This document shows, one piece after another, positions 1 through 7,267 of a stretch of DNA of 24,460 nucleotides (position 1 is the stretch's first letter; each line of letters begins with the position of its first letter). The translations under genes and the position numbers were made by a program. Origin of the DNA: CAZAIO01 sp964485235 (lineage in GTDB: Bacteria; Chloroflexota; Dehalococcoidia; GIF9; UBA5629). Location of the stretch: assembly GCA_964485235.1 (NCBI GenBank), contig CAZAIO010000028.1, positions 1 to 24,460 on the forward strand. The letters run 5' to 3'. The notes beneath the pieces were generated by a model. It saw only the letters and a program-made list of their open reading frames with translations. It did not search any database and was not told the origin of the DNA.

Positions 1-2
1 TC

Positions 3-518
3 ATTAACGGTCCGGAAACGTCGTACTTTTCGGTGGAACCGAACATCGAAGGTTACGAAAATCCGGCCCGGTTTAACTATTTTTTCAAGCCGATAAAAGC
101 TGACAGGATCTTATATTTCATCGAAAAACAATTGGACAAAACGTTAAAAAAAATACGTGTTCTTTTAGTCGACGATCAGGAAATGGTCAGGGAAAGTATA
201 CGTATTATTCTGGACATGCATAAAGATATAGAGGTCATCGGTGAGGCAAAGCATGGTAAAGAGGCAATCGAAAAAACGATAAAACTCATGCCGGATGTAG
301 TGCTCATGGACATAATAATGCCAGGTATGGACGGACTGGAAGCAACCCGGCATATTATTAAAACATGGAACGATGCGAAAGTACTCATATTAAGTCAGAG
401 CGATAGCACAGAAACAATCCGTGCCAGTTGTAATGCAGGTGCGTGCGGATTTATATCGAAAAGCAGCATGACATCCCATCTTATATCGAAAGTCAGATCA
501 GCGAACTGTGCACATTAA
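3..518 (+). CDS. Tandem-receiver response regulator, 5' truncated by the window edge
   Basis: The reading frame is open from base 3 to the TAA at 516-518, with no start that must be used, so the gene begins outside the window. A GTG at 33 exists, but the residues before it read as coding. The first ~45 residues look like the end of a receiver domain (FFKPIKADRILYFIEKQL, with the conserved Lys-Pro). A complete second receiver follows: acidic pair in LLVDDQ, phospho-acceptor Asp in VVLMDIIMPGMDG, switch Ser in VLILSQSD, conserved Lys in GFISKSS. The second domain resembles NarL/LuxR-type receivers, but the protein stops about 10 residues after it, so there is no helix-turn-helix output. It probably passes phosphoryl groups or binds partners. 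The GAF histidine kinase starts 73 bp downstream on the same strand and is the obvious candidate partner. Confidence 0.85.
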   Translation: MNGPETSYFSVEPNIEGYENPARFNYFFKPIKADRILYFIEKQLDKTLKKIRVLLVDDQEMVRESIRIILDMHKDIEVIGEAKHGKEAIEKTIKLMPDVVLMDIIMPGMDGLEATRHIIKTWNDAKVLILSQSDSTETIRASCNAGACGFISKSSMTSHLISKVRSANCAH

Positions 519-591
519 AGCAGAAAGACAATGTGATGAATAACAATGGTTCAGGTTTACATATTACTGACATGAGAGAGGTCGAAACAAT

Positions 592-1839
592 ATGAAAACT
601 TCACAACGTTATAAAATACTCTATGAGATATCCCAGAAATTAAATTCGAATGTAGCACCTGCTGATGTACTCAATACCATCGTAGAAACTCTTTGTAAAG
701 CCGCTGAAGCTAAAGGATCGTCATTATTGTTATTGACGCCGGATAAAAAGCAACTGATACACACAATAGACTTCGGATTGAGTGAAACTTATGTTAAAAA
801 AGGACCTTTAAAAATAGATGCAAGCAGTAAACTACCGCTCAGTGGTAAACCTGTACAGATAATGGATATTACCAGTGATCCGAGATCACAATACAGGGAA
901 GAATCTATTAAAGAAGGGGTTGTGTCAATTCTATCGCTCCCATTAATGCGCCGGGGTGAGGCGATTGGTATCGCACGTATTTATATGGCACAAAAAAGGA
1001 AAATTTCACCTCAGGAAGTCAATTTTTTCGGTGCTCTGGCAAACCTCGGAGCACTTGCACTCGAGAGAGCGGAGTTGTTCGAGTCCACAGATAGAGACCT
1101 GGCAACCTGTATTATAGACCGCAGTAATTTAGAAGAAGAAAAACGTAAGTTCCTTCAGTTTATCAGTATTGCCGCACATGATTTAAAAGCTCCTCTTTCT
1201 GCAATACAAAGCTTTTTGAGCGTTATGCTAAGCGGTTTCACCGGTGAGCTGAACGAGAAACAAAAGCACATGATGGAAAGGTCCAGCCAGAGGATAAATG
1301 AATTGCTTCAACTTATCAGCGACCTGCTTGATATACCGCGTATAGAGATGGGGCAATTAGTACCTGAAATGGAAAAAATATCGATATTTGAAGTAATTCA
1401 GTCATTCGCTGAAGAAGGATACAGCCTCGCCTCCCAGAAAAACATTGAATTCTCAATAAAGATACCGCCTGACCTGCCAATGATATCGGGATCGATTCCC
1501 AGACTGAAACAGGTTATCACCAACCTTTTTACTAACGCTCTCAGTAATACATGTGAAGGTAGAATTGAAATCGATGTATCAGAAAAAGGCAATGATATCT
1601 TTGTAGAAGTTTCTGATACCGGCTGCGGAATACCTGAAAACGAACTACCACGAATATTCGAAGACTTCTTCAGAACAAGCAATACCGAATCAAAAGGAAC
1701 CGGACTCGGACTATCCATATCAAAAAGAATAGTCATGGCACACGGGGGCAATATCTGGGTGGAAAGTCCGTGTAAAAAAACGGGGCGGGGATGTAAATTC
1801 TGCTTCACACTCCCAAAAGCAGTCCATTCAATGACGTAG
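592..1839 (+). CDS. Soluble GAF-domain sensor histidine kinase
   Basis: 415 residues. ATG start with a purine-rich ribosome site GAGAGAGG at 574-581, 10 bases upstream. Residues ~10-165 form a GAF sensor domain. Residues ~185-250 are the HisKA dimerisation domain with phospho-accepting His196 in AAHDLKAPLSAIQ. Residues ~300-408 are the HATPase domain: N box around N311/N315, G1 box DTGCGIPE (D342), F box FEDFF, G2 box GTGLGLS from G369. There is no hydrophobic segment, so it should sense a cytoplasmic ligand, redox state or protein through GAF. It sits between receiver-only proteins, which are likely phosphotransfer partners. The ligand cannot be told from the sequence. All catalytic boxes look intact. 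Confidence 0.92.
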   Translation: MKTSQRYKILYEISQKLNSNVAPADVLNTIVETLCKAAEAKGSSLLLLTPDKKQLIHTIDFGLSETYVKKGPLKIDASSKLPLSGKPVQIMDITSDPRSQYREESIKEGVVSILSLPLMRRGEAIGIARIYMAQKRKISPQEVNFFGALANLGALALERAELFESTDRDLATCIIDRSNLEEEKRKFLQFISIAAHDLKAPLSAIQSFLSVMLSGFTGELNEKQKHMMERSSQRINELLQLISDLLDIPRIEMGQLVPEMEKISIFEVIQSFAEEGYSLASQKNIEFSIKIPPDLPMISGSIPRLKQVITNLFTNALSNTCEGRIEIDVSEKGNDIFVEVSDTGCGIPENELPRIFEDFFRTSNTESKGTGLGLSISKRIVMAHGGNIWVESPCKKTGRGCKFCFTLPKAVHSMT

Positions 1840-1906
1840 TTTTTATCAGTACATTAAAATAAAGTAATAATAATGAATCCCGTATATGTAATATCATTTC
1901 GCTTTC

Positions 1907-1915
1907 TGATATAAT
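1907..1915 (+). promoter_or_regulatory. Extended -10 promoter element for the response regulator at 1935
   Basis: TGATATAAT is a perfect extended -10 (TG-n-TATAAT, hexamer at 1910-1915). No good -35 is present at the matching distance, as is common for extended -10 promoters. Transcription would start near 1922, leaving only about 13 bases before the ATG at 1935. Position and motif are seen; activity is inferred. Confidence 0.5.
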
Positions 1916-1934
1916 TTTTTATAAGTTGAAGCCG

Positions 1935-2333
1935 ATGTCCGAAAAAAAAATTCTATTGGTTGATGACGATCCTGATATTCGAGATGTAGTTACGGTTATA
2001 CTCGAGACACAAGGACATAAAGTAATTACCGCAAAAAACGGTATTGAATGCTTTGATAAATTGAGTGTCGAGAAGCCGGACTTGCTTATGCTGGATCTTC
2101 TCATGCCGAAAATGGATGGATTCGATGTTTACAAGGAGTTGAAAAGTGCTAAGTGGACCGAATTTCATTCCATGCCCATCATAATACTTACTTCTGTAAG
2201 AGAAGAAGCCAGCCTCCGGCGTTACAAATTAGAAACCGGACAAACACTGAGCCCCGATGATTATATTGAAAAACCGATAGTCCCGGATATATTAATACGT
2301 TCAGTCAATCGACAACTGGAACGTAGTATATAA
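1935..2333 (+). CDS. Receiver-only response regulator
   Basis: About 132 residues, a single CheY-like receiver with no output domain. Acidic cluster LLVDDDPD, phospho-acceptor Asp in LMLDLLMPKMDG, switch Thr in IIILTS, conserved Lys in YIEKP. Between the switch Thr and the Lys-Pro it has a longer loop than CheY (SVREEASLRRYKLETG then DDYIEKP). This same loop occurs in the regulator at 3524-3925, and the two proteins are clearly paralogs. I chose the ATG at 1935. An in-frame TTG at 1926 would add MKP, but the promoter -10 at 1910-1915 puts the transcript start almost on top of it. No clear ribosome site precedes either, so the mRNA may be nearly leaderless. Confidence 0.88.
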   Translation: MSEKKILLVDDDPDIRDVVTVILETQGHKVITAKNGIECFDKLSVEKPDLLMLDLLMPKMDGFDVYKELKSAKWTEFHSMPIIILTSVREEASLRRYKLETGQTLSPDDYIEKPIVPDILIRSVNRQLERSI

Positions 2334-2374
2334 AAAGATCGTGTACAAGAAATCATCCCGGAGGTGCAAGTGAA

Positions 2375-2764
2375 ATGACAGACAAAGTTAAAATATTACT
2401 CGTAGATGATGACAGGGATTTCGTTGAAGCAACAAGGCTTGTGTTGGAAAGCAAACCATATGAAGTAATCACTGCTTATAATGGCAATGAAGGATTAAAT
2501 AAAGCAAAAAACGAAAAACCCGACCTGATTATCCTGGATGTTATTATGCCGGTTAAGGATGGATTCAACGCAGCCGAAGAATTAAAAAAGGACCCGGAAC
2601 TTAACGCCATTCCGGTCATCATGTTAACCAGTTTCGCCGATAGAGTCGGAGAGACTACCCTGAGTGTCAGCCAGGGACTCACGCTGGATACCGAGGACTA
2701 TATAGACAAACCTGTATCTCCGCAAGAATTGCTCAAAAGAGTGGAGAAACTATTACGTAAATAG
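2375..2764 (+). CDS. Receiver-only response regulator
   Basis: 129 residues, one receiver domain. ATG start with a strong ribosome site GGAGGTG at 2360-2366. Acidic pair in LLVDDDRD, phospho-acceptor Asp in LIILDVIMPVKDG, switch Thr in VIMLTSF, conserved Lys in YIDKPVSP. Like its neighbours it carries an extended loop before the Lys (ADRVGETTLSVSQG then EDYIDKP), and no effector domain. It lies 41 bp after the preceding regulator and is probably co-transcribed with it. It converges with the minus-strand gene that ends at 2801. Confidence 0.9.
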   Translation: MTDKVKILLVDDDRDFVEATRLVLESKPYEVITAYNGNEGLNKAKNEKPDLIILDVIMPVKDGFNAAEELKKDPELNAIPVIMLTSFADRVGETTLSVSQGLTLDTEDYIDKPVSPQELLKRVEKLLRK

Positions 2765-2800
2765 TAAATAGCTTACTCAATCACTATTCGAAGTTTCTCT

Positions 2801-3265
2801 TTATATCCATACGAGCAAATCGCGCAAGCGTGAGCTGATGATGCGGACGAGGCCTTTCATTACCTCATATCCGAGCGCACTATTCTCATTCATCAGATTG
2901 GCAAGTTCATCACTCGCAACTGAAAGAACGATAGACTGTTTTATACATACTGCAGTCATAGTAAGTGTATGCGGAGATACCAGCGACGACCATCCGAATA
3001 CATCGCCTTTCGTAATTGTGTCGACAGGGACCTGTGTCATCTCGCCCGTTCGTTTATTATGTAATGTGACGAAGAGCTTGATCTCTCCTTCCTCAAGAAT
3101 ATAAAAATGAGTTGCTTTATCTTTCTCATAAAAAATACGCTCGTCCTCTTTAAATGTACACCTTTGCCATGATGGGAGGTCAGCTATCTTCTGCAGATCA
3201 TCATCATCCAGCCCCANNNNNNNNNNAAATACCTCACTCCGCTTGAGCATTTGTATCAGACTCAT
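2801..3265 (-). CDS. Cyclic-nucleotide-binding-fold (CRP-like) protein without DNA-binding domain
   Basis: About 154 residues, though the true length is uncertain because ten Ns (3217-3226) interrupt codons ~14-17. ATG with ribosome site AAAGAGGA just upstream on the minus strand. Residues ~20-120 follow the CRP/cNMP beta-roll (ILEEGEIKLF, then KGDVFGWSSLV). The C-terminus is the long helix (YEVMKGLVRIISSRLRDLL), and the protein ends there, so the usual helix-turn-helix is absent. The phosphate-binding pocket lacks the classical Glu/Arg signature (GWSSLVSPHTLTMTAV where CRP has GE...RSA), so it probably does not bind cAMP. It may sense another ligand or act as a protein partner of the surrounding regulators. 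Confidence 0.82.
   Translation of the reverse strand: MSLIQMLKRSEVFXXXXGLDDDDLQKIADLPSWQRCTFKEDERIFYEKDKATHFYILEEGEIKLFVTLHNKRTGEMTQVPVDTITKGDVFGWSSLVSPHTLTMTAVCIKQSIVLSVASDELANLMNENSALGYEVMKGLVRIISSRLRDLLVWI
3217..3226. other. Assembly gap (10 Ns)
   Basis: Run of ten Ns inside the CRP-like gene. Ten is a placeholder length, so the true number of missing bases is unknown. With ten Ns the frame happens to stay open across the gap. Confidence 0.99.
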
Positions 3266-3324
3266 AAAATCCTCTTTCCGTACGCGATATAAAGAGCTGT
3301 TTTGTGATGTATCATCTGAAGCTC

Positions 3325-3353
3325 ATTATAGTCAGTCATCAGGCAGACGTAAA
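3325..3353 (-). promoter_or_regulatory. Candidate promoter for the CRP-like gene
   Basis: On the minus strand TTTACG (3348-3353), a 17-base spacer and a consensus TATAAT (3325-3330) read toward the gene starting at 3265. The -10 is perfect and the -35 matches 4 of 6 positions. The leader would be about 50 bases. Confidence 0.5.
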
Positions 3354-3486
3354 GAGATAACTGTGCAACTTTAATTAATTATGCAAAAAAACAGGGTAAA
3401 AAGAATCCGAGTTTGAAGTAGTTCAGTCGTTCAGGTCCCGAAGATTAACCGAAAAATAGAGCAGGGGGTAAGTGAATCCGTTCATT

Positions 3487-3513
3487 CCGGTTTCATGGCG
3501 TTAATTAAACCGG
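3487..3513 (-). terminator. Weak hairpin after the operon-terminal response regulator
   Basis: CCGGTTT (3487-3493) and AAACCGG (3507-3513) form a 7-bp stem with a 13-base loop, just beyond the stop of the gene at 3524 as read on the minus strand. There is no U-tract, so a terminator role is only suggested by its place at the end of the operon. Confidence 0.3.
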
Positions 3514-3523
3514 CATAAAGATA

Positions 3524-3925
3524 TCAGGCTTTTTTATTCTTTTTCAAATTCATTTCCACCCGTTCGATCAATGTATCCGGCGATACGGGTTTTTCTACAT
3601 AGTCATCTACATTCAATTGAAGTCCGGTTTCAAGCTCATAACGTCGCCTGCTGGCCTCCTCCCGAACGGAAGTAAGAATGATGATAGGCATATCTCTGAA
3701 CTTGGACCACCTGGCATCTTGAAGCTCTTTACATACATTAAACCCGTCCATTCGAGGCATAAGCAGATCGAGGATCATCAAATTCGGCTTTTCCGCTTTC
3801 AACTTCTCCAGTGCTTCAACGCCATCTTTTGCAGTAGTTACTTTGTAGTCCCGTGATTCCAGGACAAGCGTGATCATTTCAATAATATCAGGATCATCAT
3901 CAACTACCAGAATATGCGTTTGCAT
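3524..3925 (-). CDS. Receiver-only response regulator, last gene of the nuo-met operon
   Basis: 133 residues, one receiver domain. Strong ribosome site (AGGAGGAG) before the ATG at 3925. Acidic cluster VVDDDPD, phospho-acceptor Asp in LMILDLLMPRMDG, switch Thr in MPIIILTSVREEAS, conserved Lys in YVEKPVSP. It is a close paralog of the regulator at 1935-2333: the stretches around the phospho-site, switch residue and extended loop are nearly the same. It starts 20 bp after the metF stop on the same strand, so it should be co-transcribed with the methylene-tetrahydrofolate reductase and diaphorase genes. With no output domain, its action must be through a partner protein. That suggests a link between the signalling island and C1 electron flow. 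Confidence 0.9.
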   Translation of the reverse strand: MQTHILVVDDDPDIIEMITLVLESRDYKVTTAKDGVEALEKLKAEKPNLMILDLLMPRMDGFNVCKELQDARWSKFRDMPIIILTSVREEASRRRYELETGLQLNVDDYVEKPVSPDTLIERVEMNLKKNKKA

Positions 3926-3945
3926 TGCCTCTCCTCCTGCGGAAA

Positions 3946-4863
3946 TTATAATACAGGCCTTGGCATTAATCCAGCCTTTTCTGCAATCTCAGGTACAATA
4001 TCTTCCCAGCCAACCGCCATGATATGAATACCATGGACACCTTCAATTTCCTTGAGTTGCTCTATGATCTCAAGGATGATCTTCACTCCTTCTTCCTTGG
4101 CATTCTCTGATTTTTGCATTCTCACAAGCAGTTCATCCGGCACCTCAACTCCGGCGACGTATTCTTTCATATAGCGTGCCATACCTGCTGTTCTGATTGG
4201 AATCACTCCTGCCAGAATATGAGTGCTTTTATCAAGCCCTCTATCTGTAACCATTTTCATCCATTGAACAAATTTAGGGACATTATATACAGCCTGAGTC
4301 TGGATAAAATCAGCACCGGCTTCAACTTTTTTAGCCAGACGCGTTACACGAAAATCAAACGGATCGGCAAAGGGATTTGCAGCCGCCCCGATGAAAAGAG
4401 GCACTTCGCCGGAAATCTCCTCATCGTTAATGAACTTCTTTTCATCTCTCATTTTCTTTGCGGTCTGTATCAATTGAATAGAATCGATGTCAAACACACC
4501 TTTTGCCGACGGGTGATTACCGAATGACTGATGGTCACCGGAGATACACAGGACGTTATTTATACCAAGTGCTACGGCTGCAAGTAAATCACTCTGTATC
4601 GCAATCCGGTTTTTATCCCTGCAGACCATTTGCATGACAGGTTCAATCCGCTGCTGCTTCAGGAGCACACAGCCACCCATACTCGACATACGGACAACAG
4701 CGGTCTGGTTGTCGGTTACATTTACGGCATCGCAGCAATAGCGAAGTACATCACCTTTTCGTTGTACCACCGCCGGGCTTGTCCCTTTTGGAGGTCCGGC
4801 CTCGGCAGTTACGGCAAACCGCCCGCTCTCAAGAATTTTTTCCAGATTTGTCCCTGCCTTCAT
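3946..4863 (-). CDS. metF: Methylenetetrahydrofolate reductase, MetF subunit
   Basis: 305 residues, the FAD-dependent TIM-barrel MTHFR that reduces 5,10-methylene-THF to 5-methyl-THF, the last step of the methyl branch of the Wood-Ljungdahl pathway. The catalytic Glu is seen in TAEAGPPKG (~E21), and the flavin/folate-binding Asp region as ISGDHQSFGNHPSAKGVFD. IQTQAVYN and the LAGVIP strand are typical of the C-terminal half. ATG with ribosome site GGAGG. It starts 60 bp after metV. MetF of the MetVF type does not use NADH directly but receives electrons from MetV and its partners. Here those partners appear to be the NuoEF and HoxU-like proteins encoded upstream in the same operon. Confidence 0.93.
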   Translation of the reverse strand: MKAGTNLEKILESGRFAVTAEAGPPKGTSPAVVQRKGDVLRYCCDAVNVTDNQTAVVRMSSMGGCVLLKQQRIEPVMQMVCRDKNRIAIQSDLLAAVALGINNVLCISGDHQSFGNHPSAKGVFDIDSIQLIQTAKKMRDEKKFINDEEISGEVPLFIGAAANPFADPFDFRVTRLAKKVEAGADFIQTQAVYNVPKFVQWMKMVTDRGLDKSTHILAGVIPIRTAGMARYMKEYVAGVEVPDELLVRMQKSENAKEEGVKIILEIIEQLKEIEGVHGIHIMAVGWEDIVPEIAEKAGLMPRPVL

Positions 4864-4923
4864 TTCAATTGCCTCCGTCCGTATTCCTCTGCATTTGAAA
4901 AACAGCGCCGTAAATAAAAAATG

Positions 4924-5577
4924 TTACATCCCTAAATTTATACGCCGTGGAAGCCCCGAACTGCTCGTACTCCAGTCTTTTATCGGCTGTATTTTTTCCA
5001 ATTCATCCAGCCGGTTGAAAGCGGACAAACGATCGATAATCAATTGCCAGGCACACGGAATATCCGCCGATACCTCACATTTGCCGTTTACCGAGCCTCC
5101 GCAGGGTCCGTTTAAAAGGCTCTTTGCACAGTTTACTACGGGGCAAATACCTGCGGTCCTATCCAGAATACAGCGGCCACACTGCATACAAAGCTCGGTA
5201 ATTGTTCCGAATGGTTCTTCCTTTCCCATGAACATAGTGTTCAACGCAGGAAAAACACGTTTACCGGTATGCATCGCGATATTCTGAACTCCGAAAGCAC
5301 AGGACATCACCAGAATACAATCAGCTTCTTTCACATCTGTCTCATTGCAGACAAGTGCATCTCCGGATAGCTCGTCACACGCAGTAGGTATAACCATCCC
5401 GCCTGCAATTTTCTTGCCTGCCGATTCCAATTTGCCGCTCAGTTCCTCGACTTCCGATTTACCTCCTGTATGCAACATAGTAGCACAGGTCCCACATCCT
5501 ATTACATAGACCGTATTATATTCATTCAGTATTTGTACAATCTCATCAAAGGGTTTACTTTCCGTAACCATTATCAT
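4924..5577 (-). CDS. metV: MetV iron-sulfur partner of methylene-THF reductase
   Basis: 217 residues, similar to the MTHFR C-terminal/MetV family (PF12225-like). The N-terminal part has a Cys pair in YVIGCGTCATML (C28, C31). The C-terminal part is Cys-rich (C130, C133, C136, C145, C150, C159, C167), running CMQCGRC, then ICPVVNC, then GPCGG, which can hold [4Fe-4S] centres. In acetogens MetV passes electrons to the flavin of MetF and docks the electron-input module. The ATG at 5577 overlaps the TGA of nuoF in an ATGA (5574-5577), so the two are probably translationally coupled. A ribosome-site-like GGAGCGG lies just upstream. Confidence 0.9.
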   Translation of the reverse strand: MIMVTESKPFDEIVQILNEYNTVYVIGCGTCATMLHTGGKSEVEELSGKLESAGKKIAGGMVIPTACDELSGDALVCNETDVKEADCILVMSCAFGVQNIAMHTGKRVFPALNTMFMGKEEPFGTITELCMQCGRCILDRTAGICPVVNCAKSLLNGPCGGSVNGKCEVSADIPCAWQLIIDRLSAFNRLDELEKIQPIKDWSTSSSGLPRRINLGM

Positions 5578-6791
5578 AGCTGTCCGCTCCGGTCTTTATT
5601 CGTTAATCGATTTTCATATACATAGCGAAAATAGTTCAAACTATCCATAACAGGTACCGGGGCTGCCTGTCCCAAGCCGCACATAGATGCATCCATCATG
5701 ACGGAAGAGAGTATTTTCAGAAGCGTTATATCAGATTCCGATCCTCTTCCCCTACATATTCGTTCTAACGTCTCACTCATTACAGTCGTACCTTCCCGGC
5801 ACGGTACGCACTTGCCGCAGGACTCCTCTGCAATAAACTCCATCGTTCTATGAAGCACTTCAATCACATCACGGCTTTTATCGTATACTATAACTGCTCC
5901 GGCACCGAGCACCGTTTCAAAGGAGAGCGGCGTATCGATCATTTCATAGGGTAGTATCCTGCCGGTTGCCCCTCCAACCTGGACTATTTGAATATCGCGA
6001 GCCCTCGCCAGGTCTTCAAGCAGTTCCCTCAATGTACTACCCATAACCATTTCGTATACGCCGGGCTTTTTCACATCTCCGCTTACACAGAACACCTTTG
6101 TCCCCTTACTTTTATCCGTACCGATGTCCGCAAACCAGGCACTTCCATTTTCTATTATCCGCGGTATATTCATAAGTGTTTCCACATTATTTATAATAGT
6201 CGGCATTGCCCATAACCCGCTTGACGGCGGAAATGGAGGCTTGAAACGTACTTCCCCCCTTTTCCCTTCAATTGACTCCATCAGAGCCGACTCCTCACCA
6301 CACACATATGCGCCTGCTCCCATCCTCAATTCAATTTCCACCGGGCCCATAAGTCCCCTGTCACGCACCTGTTGCAACGTATTTAAAATTCTGTCGACCA
6401 GAAAGTTATATTCCCCCCGTAAATATATATAGCCTGTACGGGCACCAATAGAGTAACATGCGATTATCATCGCCTCGATCAGGGAAAAAGGATCGTTTTC
6501 AAGGATATACTTATCCTTAAATGTGCCGATTTCCCCTTCATCTGCATTGCAAATGATGTATTTATTTTCTCCCGGTGACCTTCGAGCCAGTTCCCATTTC
6601 AAGCCGACGGGAAAACCGGCCCCGCCACGACCCCGCAGCCCCGACGCCTTTATCTCATCGATTACTTCCTGTTGAGACATGGTATCTCTAACCTTTTTCC
6701 AGGCATTGAATCCGCCGTTTCCCAGGAAGGTTTCAATATTCTCCGGGTCGATAACACCACAATTCTTTAATACGATCTTCTGTTCCGCCAC
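5574..6791 (-). CDS. nuoF: NuoF-like NADH-binding flavoprotein (diaphorase subunit)
   Basis: 405 residues. GTG start at 6791 preceded by GGGGGG at a good distance. Residues ~50-70 carry the nucleotide/FMN motif GLRGRGGAGFPVGLKW. Next are ADEGEIGTFKDK, then GAGAYVCGEESALMESIEG with the NNVETL segment. An SLBB-like region follows (~230-300), and then the [4Fe-4S] site ESCGKCVPCREGT (C325, C328, C331) plus C371. It lacks both the N-terminal thioredoxin-like and the C-terminal 2x[4Fe-4S] extensions found in HydB/NfnB-type bifurcating hydrogenase subunits. The expected role is oxidation of NAD(P)H on FMN with transfer of electrons to the partner iron-sulfur proteins. No other complex I subunits are nearby, so this is a stand-alone diaphorase linked to MetVF. 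Confidence 0.92.
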   Translation of the reverse strand: MAEQKIVLKNCGVIDPENIETFLGNGGFNAWKKVRDTMSQQEVIDEIKASGLRGRGGAGFPVGLKWELARRSPGENKYIICNADEGEIGTFKDKYILENDPFSLIEAMIIACYSIGARTGYIYLRGEYNFLVDRILNTLQQVRDRGLMGPVEIELRMGAGAYVCGEESALMESIEGKRGEVRFKPPFPPSSGLWAMPTIINNVETLMNIPRIIENGSAWFADIGTDKSKGTKVFCVSGDVKKPGVYEMVMGSTLRELLEDLARARDIQIVQVGGATGRILPYEMIDTPLSFETVLGAGAVIVYDKSRDVIEVLHRTMEFIAEESCGKCVPCREGTTVMSETLERICRGRGSESDITLLKILSSVMMDASMCGLGQAAPVPVMDSLNYFRYVYENRLTNKDRSGQL

Positions 6792-6826
6792 AGGAACCCC
6801 CCGTACATCCTTTCAACAATCAGAAA

Positions 6827-7252
6827 TCACTGGTACTGCCTTAATATTTTCGCAACCTTTACCGGCGTGAGATTATTGTGAATATCGTTATTAACCATCA
6901 TCGCCGGGGCTTTATCACACGCGCCGATACAATTGGTCAGAGATAAAGAATATGTACCATCCGCCGTCGTTTCACCGGGACTTATTCCGATCGTTTTCTT
7001 TATAGATTGTACTATCGACTCATAATTCTTCAGAAAACAGGGAAGACTTTTACATACGCGTATTATATATGCCCCCTGAGGTTTGACCGATAAAAAGGAA
7101 TAGAATGTTGTAATGCCGTAAATATCGCTCACAGTCATATGCCTTTCCTCGGCAAGCTCCAGCATTGTTTGTCTGGAAATACAGCCATATCCGTCCTGCA
7201 CTTCCTCTAACCGTTGCAGCAGGCTCAACTTTCCCTGTTCCCTGCTTCCCAT
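6827..7252 (-). CDS. nuoE: NuoE-like [2Fe-2S] subunit
   Basis: 141 residues, a little shorter than typical NuoE (about 160). ATG with a G-rich ribosome site. The thioredoxin-like [2Fe-2S] domain has its four ligands in C67-x4-C72 (RVCKSLPCF) and C108-x3-C112 (TNCIGACDKAP). The family N-terminal helix segment is seen in DIYGITTFYSFL, with GAYIIRVC at the domain start. It is the usual partner of NuoF and lies between the HoxU-like subunit and NuoF with 15 and 35 bp gaps, matching the NuoE/NuoF/NuoG core or HoxEFU. Role in this complex (NADH to MetV) is inferred from context. Confidence 0.9.
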   Translation of the reverse strand: MGSREQGKLSLLQRLEEVQDGYGCISRQTMLELAEERHMTVSDIYGITTFYSFLSVKPQGAYIIRVCKSLPCFLKNYESIVQSIKKTIGISPGETTADGTYSLSLTNCIGACDKAPAMMVNNDIHNNLTPVKVAKILRQYQ

Positions 7253-7267
7253 AATAGCCCCCCTGCT

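Noticed and set aside
1926..1934. TTG start for the response regulator nine bases upstream of the ATG
   Set aside because: The extended -10 at 1907-1915 would place the transcript start within about four bases of it, and the paralog at 3524-3925 needs no such extension.
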